The position numbers and the translations under genes are program-made. Shown piece after piece: positions 1 to 5,382 of a stretch of DNA of 9,619 nucleotides; position 1 is the first letter of the stretch, and each line of letters starts with the position of its first letter. The stretch covers positions 1 through 9,619 of the forward strand of contig JAEEGU010000062.1 of NCBI GenBank assembly GCA_016280485.1. The letters run 5' to 3'. The notes under the pieces were generated by a model. The model was not told the origin of the DNA and made no database searches. It saw only the letters and a program-made list of their open reading frames with translations. Source of the stretch: Bacillota bacterium (GTDB taxonomy: Bacteria > Bacillota > Clostridia > Peptostreptococcales > Anaerovoracaceae).

Positions 1-2
1 AC

Positions 3-71
3 GATGCCGTGGAAAACCCTTACACCGGAAACCTTCAGTCAATCGTGACAGGCGAGGAGCTTTTTGTTTAG
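3..71 (+). CDS. C-terminal 22 codons of an unidentified upstream gene (partial)
   Basis: Frame 3 is open from the window edge and ends at TAG (69-71), encoding a tail that reads DAVENPYTGNLQSIVTGEEL then FV. The other two forward frames do not give a sensible protein end. The next gene starts 80 bp downstream on the same strand, so this is probably another member of the polysaccharide operon. The tail is too short to assign a family. Confidence 0.5.
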   Translation, partial: DAVENPYTGNLQSIVTGEELFV

Positions 72-151
72 TGTGAGAGGGATTTTTTCCAAAACTCAAA
101 TTTTTAACGACATTTGGAAAGTTTCCTTCTCCGAGATAGCATTTAAACCCC

Positions 152-1492
152 ATGAAAATCCTAGTAATCTGCCAATACTACAAACCGGAACCGTTCCGCA
201 TATCCGACATCTGTGAAGAACTGGCGCGCCGCGGCCACGAAGTGACCGTGCTGACGGGCGTGCCAAACTACCCGATGGGCCAAATTTACGAAGGCTACCG
301 CCACGGCGAGCACCGCTGCGAGACCGTGGAAGGCGTGGAAGTCCGCCGCTGCTTCACTATCGGCAGGCGCCACGGGGCCCTCTGGCGTTTTTTGAATTAC
401 TACAGCTTCGCGATTTCGTCAAAGCGCGCAGCCGCAAGGCCCGACTTTGGGCCGGCAAGTGGCGGCGATTTTGATGTGGTTCTGGTGAACCAGCTCTCGC
501 CGGTGATGATGGCGGAAGCCGGCATCGCCTACGCGCGGAAGCACAAGGCGCCGCTTATGATGTACTGTCTCGACCTCTGGCCGGAAAGTCTCTGCGCCGG
601 CGGCATTGCGAAGGGCTCGTTGGTGTACCGCCTGTTCCACCGGATTTCGGGAAGGATTTATCGCGCATGCGACCGCATTCTCATGACCTCGCGCGGCTTT
701 GAAAAATACCTGACAGAGGAGTTTGGTATCGCGCCGGAGAGACTGGGGTACCTGCCGCAGTACGCGGAGGAGCTGTTTAGTAAGGCTGCGGGGAGCACGC
801 AACCTGTGGCGGCTGCAGATGCAGAGGGAGATTGCGCGGAAAAAGGAGAATCAACCGCGGCTGAAAATGATAACGCCAGTTCAAGAATAATTAAAAACAG
901 TGATTTGCGAAACGAAAACAGCAAGATTTTAAATCTGGTCTTCGCCGGAAACATCGGCGCAGCACAGCGCGTGGACTTAATTGTCCGTGCTGCGGCAATA
1001 ATAGAAAAAAAGGGGCTTTCTATTCGCTGGCACATAGTTGGCGACGGTTCGGAGCTCGAAGCCTGCAAGGAACTGGCGGCTGACCTCGGCGTGGAGAGCG
1101 TGATCTTCCACGGACGTCACCCTGTCGAAGAGATGCCGAAGTTCTACAGCATGGCCGATGCAATGCTGCTGACACTTGACGATGACGAGGTAATCTCGTA
1201 TACCCTGCCGGGCAAAATCCAGTCCTATATGGCGGCGGGGAAACCTGTAATTGCCTCTGCAAACGGCGAGACGCCGAGAGTTATTGAGGATGCGCATTGC
1301 GGCCTTTGTGCTGCTGCCGGATCTGCAGAAGCCCTGGCGGATGCAGTCGAGCGCTTTGCATCCCTACCTGAAAGCGAAAGACTCGAAATGGGCAAAAAAT
1401 CCCGAAAATACTACGAAGAGCATTTCTCGCGGGCTGTATTTATGAACGTCCTTGAGAGGGAACTCAAGCAAATTATTTCATTATTTAAATAA
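152..1492 (+). CDS. GT4-family glycosyltransferase, WbuB-like
   Basis: 446 aa, GT-B fold. A retaining glycosyltransferase of family GT4 would move a sugar from a nucleotide donor to a lipid-linked acceptor at the inner face of the membrane. Seen: N-terminal Rossmann start (KILVICQYYKPEP, residues 2-14, with RRGHEVTVLTG following), the WbuB-type DLWPESL motif (141-147), the second Rossmann domain opening with LVFAGNIG (262-269), GDGS (297-300) and a donor-site region LPGKIQSYMAAGKPVIAS (352-369) followed by NGE. Between the two lobes lies a linker of roughly 48 residues (about 211-258), rich in Ala, Glu, Asp, Ser and Asn and without recognisable structure; family members usually have a short link here. 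No strong Shine-Dalgarno is visible before the ATG, but the start matches the conserved N-terminus. The initiating phosphoglycosyl transferase follows 62 bp downstream, so it probably adds the second or a later sugar. The family call is firm; donor and acceptor are unknown. Confidence 0.9.
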   Translation: MKILVICQYYKPEPFRISDICEELARRGHEVTVLTGVPNYPMGQIYEGYRHGEHRCETVEGVEVRRCFTIGRRHGALWRFLNYYSFAISSKRAAARPDFGPASGGDFDVVLVNQLSPVMMAEAGIAYARKHKAPLMMYCLDLWPESLCAGGIAKGSLVYRLFHRISGRIYRACDRILMTSRGFEKYLTEEFGIAPERLGYLPQYAEELFSKAAGSTQPVAAADAEGDCAEKGESTAAENDNASSRIIKNSDLRNENSKILNLVFAGNIGAAQRVDLIVRAAAIIEKKGLSIRWHIVGDGSELEACKELAADLGVESVIFHGRHPVEEMPKFYSMADAMLLTLDDDEVISYTLPGKIQSYMAAGKPVIASANGETPRVIEDAHCGLCAAAGSAEALADAVERFASLPESERLEMGKKSRKYYEEHFSRAVFMNVLERELKQIISLFK

Positions 1493-1493
1493 A

Positions 1494-1534
1494 TTTATGG
1501 TCTGTGGAGAGAAAATCTCATTTCAGACCATAAA
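1494..1534 (+). other. Intergenic hairpin between the two glycan genes
   Basis: Perfect 11-bp arms (1494-1504 and 1524-1534, TTTATGGTCTG and its complement) lie between the two glycosyl genes. A second small stem GAGA/TCTC sits inside. No T-run follows on the plus strand, so it is not a standard intrinsic terminator for the operon. It could be an mRNA processing or stability element or a partial attenuator. Confidence 0.5.
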
Positions 1535-1554
1535 AATGACAAAACGGCGAAAAT

Positions 1555-2172
1555 ATGTACAACAGATTCTTAAAAAGATTAATAGATTTTATCCTGGCGC
1601 TGTGCGGGATTATTGTGCTCGCGATACCGATGTTGGTGCTTGCAATCGTTGTAAAATGCGACAGCAAGGGGCCGGTGCTCTTCCGCCAAAAGCGCATCGG
1701 CGCGGGCAAAAAGACCTTCATGATGCCGAAATTCCGCTCGATGTACACAGAAACGCCGGCGGAAATGCCGACGCATATGTTAAACGACCCGGCGCGCTGG
1801 ATTACAAAGAGCGGCGCGTTCATGCGCAAGACCTCGCTCGACGAGCTGCCACAGCTCTTCTCGATTCTTAAGGGCGACATGGCGGTTATCGGGCCGCGTC
1901 CTGCACTGTGGAACCAGGACGACCTCATCGCCGAACGCGACAAGTATGGCGCAAACGACATCAGACCGGGTCTCACCGGCTGGGCACAGATCAACGGCCG
2001 CGACGAACTGGAAATCGCTGACAAGGCGGCACTCGACGGAGAGTACGCGCAGTGCCTCGCATCAGGCGGCTTCAAAGCCTTCGCCATGGACTGCAGGTGT
2101 TTCCTGGGAACGATTGCATCGGTGCTAAAGCACGAAGGTGTGGTCGAAGGTGGCACCGGAGCAAAAAAATAG
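1555..2172 (+). CDS. Monotopic phosphoglycosyl transferase (bacterial sugar transferase family)
   Basis: 205 aa, Pfam bacterial sugar transferase (PF02397), the PglC/EpsL/WcaJ-core type. It would transfer a sugar phosphate from a UDP-sugar to undecaprenyl phosphate, the first membrane step of glycan assembly. Seen: N-terminal re-entrant hydrophobic helix (about residues 9-33) after the typical KRLIDFILAL, then GPVLFRQKRIG (39-49), KFRSM (59-63), the catalytic Asp-Glu dyad in TSLDELPQ, MAVIGPRP and RPGLTGWAQINGR. The length is right for the short PglC-like class without an N-terminal polytopic domain. The start at 1555 is fixed by the MYNRFLKRLIDF opening; the upstream SD is weak (GGCGAAA). 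It follows the GT4 gene in the same direction and is the last gene of the operon. The sugar cannot be told from sequence. Confidence 0.93.
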   Translation: MYNRFLKRLIDFILALCGIIVLAIPMLVLAIVVKCDSKGPVLFRQKRIGAGKKTFMMPKFRSMYTETPAEMPTHMLNDPARWITKSGAFMRKTSLDELPQLFSILKGDMAVIGPRPALWNQDDLIAERDKYGANDIRPGLTGWAQINGRDELEIADKAALDGEYAQCLASGGFKAFAMDCRCFLGTIASVLKHEGVVEGGTGAKK

Positions 2173-2200
2173 AATTTGTCAAAAGCGATTGACAAATTCT
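2163..2200 (-). terminator. Minus-strand terminator for the ligase transcript
   Basis: Perfect 12-bp inverted repeat (2171-2182 and 2189-2200, AGAATTTGTCAA and its complement) with a 6-nt loop. Read on the minus strand it is followed by A and seven T (plus A-run 2163-2169), the form of an intrinsic terminator. It would end the transcript of the ligase gene coming from 4499. Its right arm overlaps the -35 box of the small RNA gene, and its T-run lies in the last codons of the sugar transferase gene. Confidence 0.65.
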
Positions 2201-2218
2201 AGGTTTGCGCTTTATATA
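2189..2218 (+). promoter_or_regulatory. Promoter of small RNA copy 1
   Basis: TTGACA at 2189-2194, 18-bp spacer, TATATA at 2213-2218. The spacer shares AGGYTTGCGCTY with the promoter of copy 2 at 4626-4655. Predicted start about 2225. Confidence 0.7.
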
Positions 2219-2224
2219 TAATTA

Positions 2225-2314
2225 AGTTAGCAAGAAGCTACAGGAATGTGGCTTGCTAGAATTGGGTTATAGAACCCCACTCTAAGCCGAATCAAGAGTG
2301 GGGTTCGTTTTTTT
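2225..2314 (+). ncRNA. Small RNA, type I antitoxin-like, orphan copy 1
   Basis: About 90-nt RNA gene with its own promoter and intrinsic terminator and no ORF. Parts: a 5' hairpin in which TAGCAAG (2228-2234) pairs with CTTGCTA (2252-2258), or alternatively AAGCTAC pairs with GTGGCTT around loop AGGAAT, then a short single-stranded stretch, then the terminator stem. It is clearly homologous to the RNA at 4662-4748: both share AAGAAGCTACAGGA, GTGGCTTGCT, GAACCCCACTCT and AGAGTGGGGTTCGT. The second copy faces a toxin-like mRNA, but here the other side of the terminator is the O-antigen ligase gene, so there is no toxin. The terminator loop differs between copies, which would change pairing specificity. 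It may be an orphan antitoxin, or a regulator with another target. No RNA family name is claimed. Confidence 0.65.
2272..2314 (+). terminator. Intrinsic terminator of small RNA copy 1
   Basis: 12-bp perfect stem (2272-2283 and 2295-2306) with an 11-nt loop, then seven T (2308-2314). The T-run overlaps the stop codon of the minus-strand ligase gene (2313-2315). It also ends any read-through from the glycan operon. Confidence 0.9.
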
Positions 2315-4499
2315 ATGCCTCAATCTCCGCGTGCTTCTTCTGCCAGATATTAACCGCAATACCCATGCCGAGCATTGTGTAGAACAGCGGCATTACAGAT
2401 ACTGTCGAGTCGTCGACAAGACCTGTGAATACAAAGCCCGTAATACCGAGCGCGATGCCGATTCCGACGATATCCATAAAGCTCATGTCGCGGAAATCCT
2501 TTCTGATATAGATTCCCACGCTCTGCACGATGTAGTAGAAATACAGTGCCAAAAGTGCGAGTACCGAGATTCCGCCGGTGCCGACCCATGCACCCATGTA
2601 CATGCAGTGCGGCTTGTCGACGATGATATCAATGGCTTTCGTAAAAACAACGGAATTATATTTGCCCACATAGTCGTTGTGCGGGAAGTAGATGCAGTAA
2701 GTATCCGCGCCGTGACCAATCAGCGTGGTCTCCTTCATCATCGGGAAGGTCCTCGACCAGATGTATCCACGGCCCGAACCGAACTCAGGGTTGTTCTCAA
2801 AGCCAAACGCAGGAACCGAATCGAGCTCCACGAGCGTTCCGAGACCGTTCAGATAGTAAACGCCGTTATCTGTGAGCTTGAAGTTCCAGTCGTGCTCGTT
2901 ATTATCCATCGAGAAAATGACATACATTTCGTTGTTCTGGTCAACCGCAAGCGTGAACGTGCAGTTTGTAAGCGCCGGATCCGCGAAGGTGTATCTGCCT
3001 GCCTGATCCGTTGTCACGAGCGTCATTTCGTTGCCCTGTGCATCCGCGCAGTACACTCCGCCGCCTTCCTCAGGTGCGATTATGTCAAACGTCTTGCCAT
3101 CCATTCCAATGTGAATGGTGAAGCCGTCAGTATCGAAGTAATCCAAGCGGTGTTCTGTCACAACCGTGCCGTCACTCGCAGCGTCTGCAGCTTCTGAGGC
3201 AGCACCGTCTGTGTCAGCCGCGTCGCCTTTAGCTTCTGCCGCAGCAGCATCGTCGACTGCGAAGCTCTCGACGTCAGCCGTCTCCGCCGAAACCTTTGTC
3301 GTGAGGTCGCCGAAGACTATGCCAAGTTCTGCCGTCCAGCGATCCACCGTCATCGCACCGATGCAGGCTGTGATGAGGAGAAGCACTACGACAGGCTTCC
3401 ACCAGCGAAGAATCTTCTTGTTCAGCACGATGAATGCGAGAAGCACTACAACCGCCATACCGAAGAAACCACCGGACGATGCCGCTCCGATCAGGTTGAA
3501 GAGAAGCAGTGCGAAGAGCGCGCCCCACACGAGCGGCTTCCACTTTGCGTCGGTCTTGATGCGCTCAATGCTACGGATGAAGAGCAGCCCCACGATTGGG
3601 ATGAGCAGCGTCAGGTAGAACGATACGTAGTTGATATTATAAACCGTCTGGTAAATCTGGCGGTCCTGGAAGGTGAAGCTCAGGATCTGTTCGCCGCGCG
3701 ATGCCGCCTCGTCGATGAGCTCGTTGAGCGTCTGGCCGCTTTCGGTCACGATGTTCGGCGTGATGAGCTTTTGCCCGAGCGGCGTCCTGAAGAAGTCGTG
3801 GTCGGCTGCCTGCGTGATACCGAGGATGCCGAGGATGGTGCTCGAGATGAAAATCGGGTAGAGTAGCCACTTGACGTTCTTTTCGGTGTTGACGAAGTTG
3901 ATGACCATGAAGAGCATCAGCATGTAAGCGAGAAGCGCCGCGGTGCCCTCGAAACGGTCAACATAGCCCCACCAGGAAAATTCCTTGTAATCCGAGAGGA
4001 TGTAGGAAATTATTACGAAAACTGAGTAGATGAGCATCGGGATGTACACGAAGCTCTTTTTAATTGCGAAGCTTTGCGTCACGAACCGGTAACCGATGAA
4101 CGCGATTGCCAGGCACGCGCAAATCATGATGCACACGAGCTTGCAGTGCGAGAAGAAATCGCTCTGGCTGTCGCTGCCGCCCGACCAGTAGAACTGCGCC
4201 ATCGGACGCGTGTAGCTGTACATGTGGACAAGCATTATTGTGATGGCGCCAAAGACGATCATCGGAATCATCTGGAACCAGTGCACGTCTTCGGTCAGTG
4301 ACGGTGCGTAAGACATCGACCACCAGTAGCCCTTTGCGTTAGTCGCAGGCTTTGCGGCTGCCGAGCTACCTGCGCCGGAGCTGCCCTTTGCGGCTACCCC
4401 GCCGGCCCCGCCCGACGCTGCCTTTTCGGCGCGTGCGGCCTTTGCCTCCTGCGAGGACTGTGCCACCTTTACCTCTTTTGAACTTTTTTTATTCGCCAT
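2313..4499 (-). CDS. O-antigen ligase/polymerase-like membrane protein (Wzy/WaaL type) with large external insert
   Basis: 728 aa, much longer than the usual 400-500 of the family. Such proteins act at the outer face of the membrane, joining undecaprenyl-linked glycans to each other or to an acceptor. Seen: an Ala/Lys/Ser-rich cytoplasmic tail (1-56), many hydrophobic segments (about 75-93, 119-139, 149-168, 178-193, 211-230, 290-308, 320-338, 343-359, 366-385), the family signature DRFEGTAALLAYML (171-184), then a hydrophilic insert of about 170 residues (405-575). The insert starts Ala/Asp/Glu-rich and continues as beta-rich sequence. After it come GSGRGYIWSRT (574-584), GHGADTYCIYFPHNDYVGKYN (595-615) and DKPHCMYMGAWVGTGG (628-643), which hold the Arg and His expected in the catalytic loop, and three more membrane segments. 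SD GGAGG lies 9 nt before the ATG. It is monocistronic and converges on the glycan operon. Polymerase versus ligase cannot be decided. Confidence 0.85.
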   Translation of the reverse strand: MANKKSSKEVKVAQSSQEAKAARAEKAASGGAGGVAAKGSSGAGSSAAAKPATNAKGYWWSMSYAPSLTEDVHWFQMIPMIVFGAITIMLVHMYSYTRPMAQFYWSGGSDSQSDFFSHCKLVCIMICACLAIAFIGYRFVTQSFAIKKSFVYIPMLIYSVFVIISYILSDYKEFSWWGYVDRFEGTAALLAYMLMLFMVINFVNTEKNVKWLLYPIFISSTILGILGITQAADHDFFRTPLGQKLITPNIVTESGQTLNELIDEAASRGEQILSFTFQDRQIYQTVYNINYVSFYLTLLIPIVGLLFIRSIERIKTDAKWKPLVWGALFALLLFNLIGAASSGGFFGMAVVVLLAFIVLNKKILRWWKPVVVLLLITACIGAMTVDRWTAELGIVFGDLTTKVSAETADVESFAVDDAAAAEAKGDAADTDGAASEAADAASDGTVVTEHRLDYFDTDGFTIHIGMDGKTFDIIAPEEGGGVYCADAQGNEMTLVTTDQAGRYTFADPALTNCTFTLAVDQNNEMYVIFSMDNNEHDWNFKLTDNGVYYLNGLGTLVELDSVPAFGFENNPEFGSGRGYIWSRTFPMMKETTLIGHGADTYCIYFPHNDYVGKYNSVVFTKAIDIIVDKPHCMYMGAWVGTGGISVLALLALYFYYIVQSVGIYIRKDFRDMSFMDIVGIGIALGITGFVFTGLVDDSTVSVMPLFYTMLGMGIAVNIWQKKHAEIEA

Positions 4500-4518
4500 A
4501 TCGGCTTACCTCCGTTAG

Positions 4519-4535
4519 CGGGCAGTGTCTGCCCG
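4519..4535 (-). promoter_or_regulatory. Hairpin in the ligase 5' leader
   Basis: Perfect 7-bp stem CGGGCAG/CTGCCCG with a 3-nt loop in the untranslated leader, about 8 nt upstream of the Shine-Dalgarno of the ligase gene. It may affect mRNA stability or translation. Confidence 0.4.
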
Positions 4536-4553
4536 AGATTTACATACATAGTC

Positions 4554-4582
4554 ATTTTACTACAACAAGCCCAAAAAAACAA
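4554..4582 (-). promoter_or_regulatory. Candidate promoter of the ligase gene
   Basis: On the minus strand: TTGTTT (4582-4577), 17-bp spacer, TAAAAT (4559-4554), giving a leader of about 50 nt before the ATG at 4499. The -35 matches the consensus only partly. Confidence 0.45.
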
Positions 4583-4625
4583 GGCGAAATCGCCGTGCGG
4601 TAAAAAGAGAATTCACAGAAAGTTG

Positions 4626-4655
4626 TTGACAAATCAGAGGCTTGCGCTCTATAAT
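4626..4655 (+). promoter_or_regulatory. Promoter of antitoxin RNA (copy 2)
   Basis: Consensus TTGACA (4626-4631), 18-bp spacer, consensus TATAAT (4650-4655). It is one of the strongest promoters in the window, as expected for an abundant, unstable antitoxin RNA. Predicted start about 4662. Confidence 0.85.
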
Positions 4656-4661
4656 GAAGTC

Positions 4662-4748
4662 AGAAAGAAGCTACAGGAGTGTGGCTTGCTAAAATGAGGT
4701 ATGAGAACCCCACTCTATGGCCAAGTTAAGAGTGGGGTTCGTCTATTT
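4662..4748 (+). ncRNA. Predicted type I antitoxin RNA (copy 2)
   Basis: About 85-nt non-coding RNA running convergently toward the toxin mRNA (minus strand, starting about 4922). It consists of a 5' hairpin AAGCTAC/GTGGCTT with loop AGGAGT (4668-4687), a linker, and the terminator hairpin at 4705-4740. Its 3' end is antisense to the end of the toxin mRNA, including the whole terminator loop. This layout matches the par (Fst/RNAII) loci of Gram-positive plasmids, in which two convergent RNAs share one bidirectional terminator. It is homologous to the orphan RNA at 2225-2314. Inference from layout and from the toxin-like peptide opposite; no database match was possible. Confidence 0.65.
4705..4748. 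terminator. Shared hairpin terminator of antitoxin and toxin RNAs
   Basis: 12-bp perfect stem (4705-4716 and 4729-4740) with a 12-nt loop. On the plus strand a broken T-run (CGTCTATTTCTT) follows; on the minus strand the flank is only moderately T-rich. The hairpin sits just after the toxin stop codon (4743-4745), so both transcripts probably end in it. Confidence 0.7.
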
Positions 4749-4817
4749 CTTCGGCTTTATAGTGACAGCCAGTGTTGCAATCTGCAGCACCAGTGTCAAA
4801 GCCTCGTAAAAGGACGT
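4743..4817 (-). CDS. Holin-like type I toxin peptide with ACG at the start position
   Basis: Short minus-strand frame ending at TAG (4743-4745), with core SFYEALTLVLQIATLAV, then TIKPKK. One hydrophobic helix follows a short polar start and the peptide ends in a Lys-rich tail. This matches the pattern of Firmicutes putative holin-like toxins (Hol_Tox type; these usually open Met-Ser-x-Tyr-Glu-Ala-Leu). The Met position is ACG (4815-4817), which would give 24 aa. It lies 6 nt after AAGGAG of the SD at 4824-4830, the right spacing for a start. The frame is open back to a TAA at 4851-4853 and contains only a TTG (4833-4835, no SD) as another standard start. So either ACG is used as a weak start or the toxin has lost its start codon by one transition. 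The predicted role is membrane damage when not silenced by the antisense RNA. Confidence 0.55.
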   Translation of the reverse strand, partial: TSFYEALTLVLQIATLAVTIKPKK

Positions 4818-4864
4818 TGCAATCTCCTTTCCCAATACCGCAAAGAAAGGTTATGCATAGGCAT
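4796..4864 (-). CDS. 22-aa leader ORF overlapping the toxin start
   Basis: ATG at 4862-4864 preceded by a perfect AAAGGAG (4869-4875) with 4-nt spacing; a second in-frame ATG lies at 4856-4858 with 10-nt spacing. It encodes a basic peptide opening MPMHNLSLRYWERRL and ends at TGA (4796-4798), 17-22 nt inside the toxin frame, in another reading frame. It covers the toxin's Shine-Dalgarno and start. The layout resembles mok over hok, where translation of a leader ORF lets ribosomes reach the toxin. The peptide itself resembles nothing I know, and its role may be coupling only. Confidence 0.5.
   Translation of the reverse strand: MPMHNLSLRYWERRLQRPFTRL
4809..4830 (-). promoter_or_regulatory. Hairpin hiding the toxin Shine-Dalgarno
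   Basis: In the toxin mRNA, AAAGGA (4830-4825) is perfectly complementary to UCCUUU (4814-4809), which codes for the first Ser-Phe of the toxin. The 10-nt loop contains the ACG start position. The toxin ribosome site is therefore closed unless ribosomes translating the leader ORF open it. Confidence 0.6.
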
Positions 4865-4899
4865 CACACTCCTTTGGTATTGAAAATTTTGAATAGCAA

Positions 4900-4919
4900 G
4901 CCACTCTTTATCCTGTAGC
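4900..4919 (-). other. 5' hairpin of the toxin mRNA, shared with the antitoxin RNAs
   Basis: Right at the predicted toxin RNA 5' end, GCTAC (4919-4915) pairs with GTGGC (4904-4900) around loop AGGATAAAGA, followed by TTGCT. The same GCTACAGGA...GTGGCTTGCT block opens both small RNAs (2237-2257 and 4670-4690). In DNA it is an inverted copy, so all three transcripts carry it in the same sense. Confidence 0.6.
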
Positions 4920-4928
4920 CCTAATGAT

Positions 4929-4957
4929 ATGATAACATAAAAAATTCGCAAAGTCAA
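4929..4957 (-). promoter_or_regulatory. Promoter of the toxin mRNA
   Basis: Minus strand: TTGACT (4957-4952), 17-bp spacer, TATCAT (4934-4929); predicted start about 4922. The transcript would be about 215-220 nt, ending in the hairpin at 4705-4740. The -35 box lies inside the terminator stem of the neighbouring XRE gene. Confidence 0.75.
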
Positions 4958-4983
4958 ACAAATGTTTGCCTTTGCGAATTTTT
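4940..4983. terminator. Terminator of the XRE gene, bidirectional form
   Basis: 14-bp arms (4940-4953 and 4970-4983) that continue, after one mismatch, into an inner 5-bp stem CAAAC/GTTTG with an AAAT loop. On the minus strand the stem is followed by a T-run (plus A-run 4939-4944), 10 bp after the XRE stop codon. The plus strand also has TTTTT, so it could stop read-through both ways. Confidence 0.85.
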
Positions 4984-4992
4984 GTTTTCGTA

Positions 4993-5334
4993 TCAGAGAT
5001 TGTCCTTGAGTGCCGACAGGTAGCCCAAAAGGCGGCTCTGCGCGAGCTTGTCGAGCTTCCTGTATTCAAGTAGGAGCTCGTACTCTTCGTCCTTTTTATA
5101 AACCGTCAGGTAGTTATTGTTTAAATTTTCGTTAGTCTCTGTTCCGGAAATTAAATAAAATGGATCAACCTCCAGAACATCACAAATTACTTTGAGCTTG
5201 TCAATTCCGGGATTTTGCTTTTTCGTCTTCCAACTGCTCATTGTGCTTTGCGGGATTCCGGTTTTCTCTGAAAACGCTTTTTGCGTCATTCCTTTTTCGT
5301 GTATAAGTTCAAGAACTCTTTCTCCTATAGTCAT
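4993..5334 (-). CDS. XRE/Cro-family HTH transcription regulator
   Basis: 113 aa. N-terminal HTH (about residues 3-64): IGERVLELIHEKGMTQKAFS forms helices 1-2, and IPQSTMSSWK holds the recognition helix, followed by the usual NPGIDKLKVICDVLEVDPFYLISG. The C-terminal part (about 80-113, EYELLLEYRKLDKLAQSRLLGYL) is a predicted helix that probably dimerises, as in many phage-type and TA-type repressors. SD AGAAAGG lies 7 nt before the ATG. It is divergent from the gene at 5540, with palindromic sites in between, so it very likely represses that gene and itself. It has no catalytic or peptidase domain, so release from DNA would need a ligand, partner or titration. Confidence 0.9.
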   Translation of the reverse strand: MTIGERVLELIHEKGMTQKAFSEKTGIPQSTMSSWKTKKQNPGIDKLKVICDVLEVDPFYLISGTETNENLNNNYLTVYKKDEEYELLLEYRKLDKLAQSRLLGYLSALKDNL

Positions 5335-5382
5335 AATGAGGCCTTTCTTTATGCGAGATGCTCGCGATTCGATAATACATAC

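Noticed and set aside
86..120. Hairpin TTTCCAAA/TTTGGAAA before the GT4 gene
   Set aside because: 8-bp AT-rich arms with a 19-nt loop and no T-run; could be chance and has no clear role.
1518..2195. 225-aa minus-strand open frame
   Set aside because: Antisense to the sugar transferase, which has clear family motifs; composition and lack of a start signal mark it as a shadow.
2298..3197. 299-aa plus-strand open frame
   Set aside because: It lies antisense to the well-supported ligase gene, has His/Arg/Val-rich low-similarity composition and no ribosome site; a shadow of the GC-rich minus-strand gene.
4701..4883. 60-aa plus-strand frame across the TA locus
   Set aside because: It starts inside the small RNA terminator, has no SD and resembles no protein; the minus strand of the same stretch has the toxin pattern.
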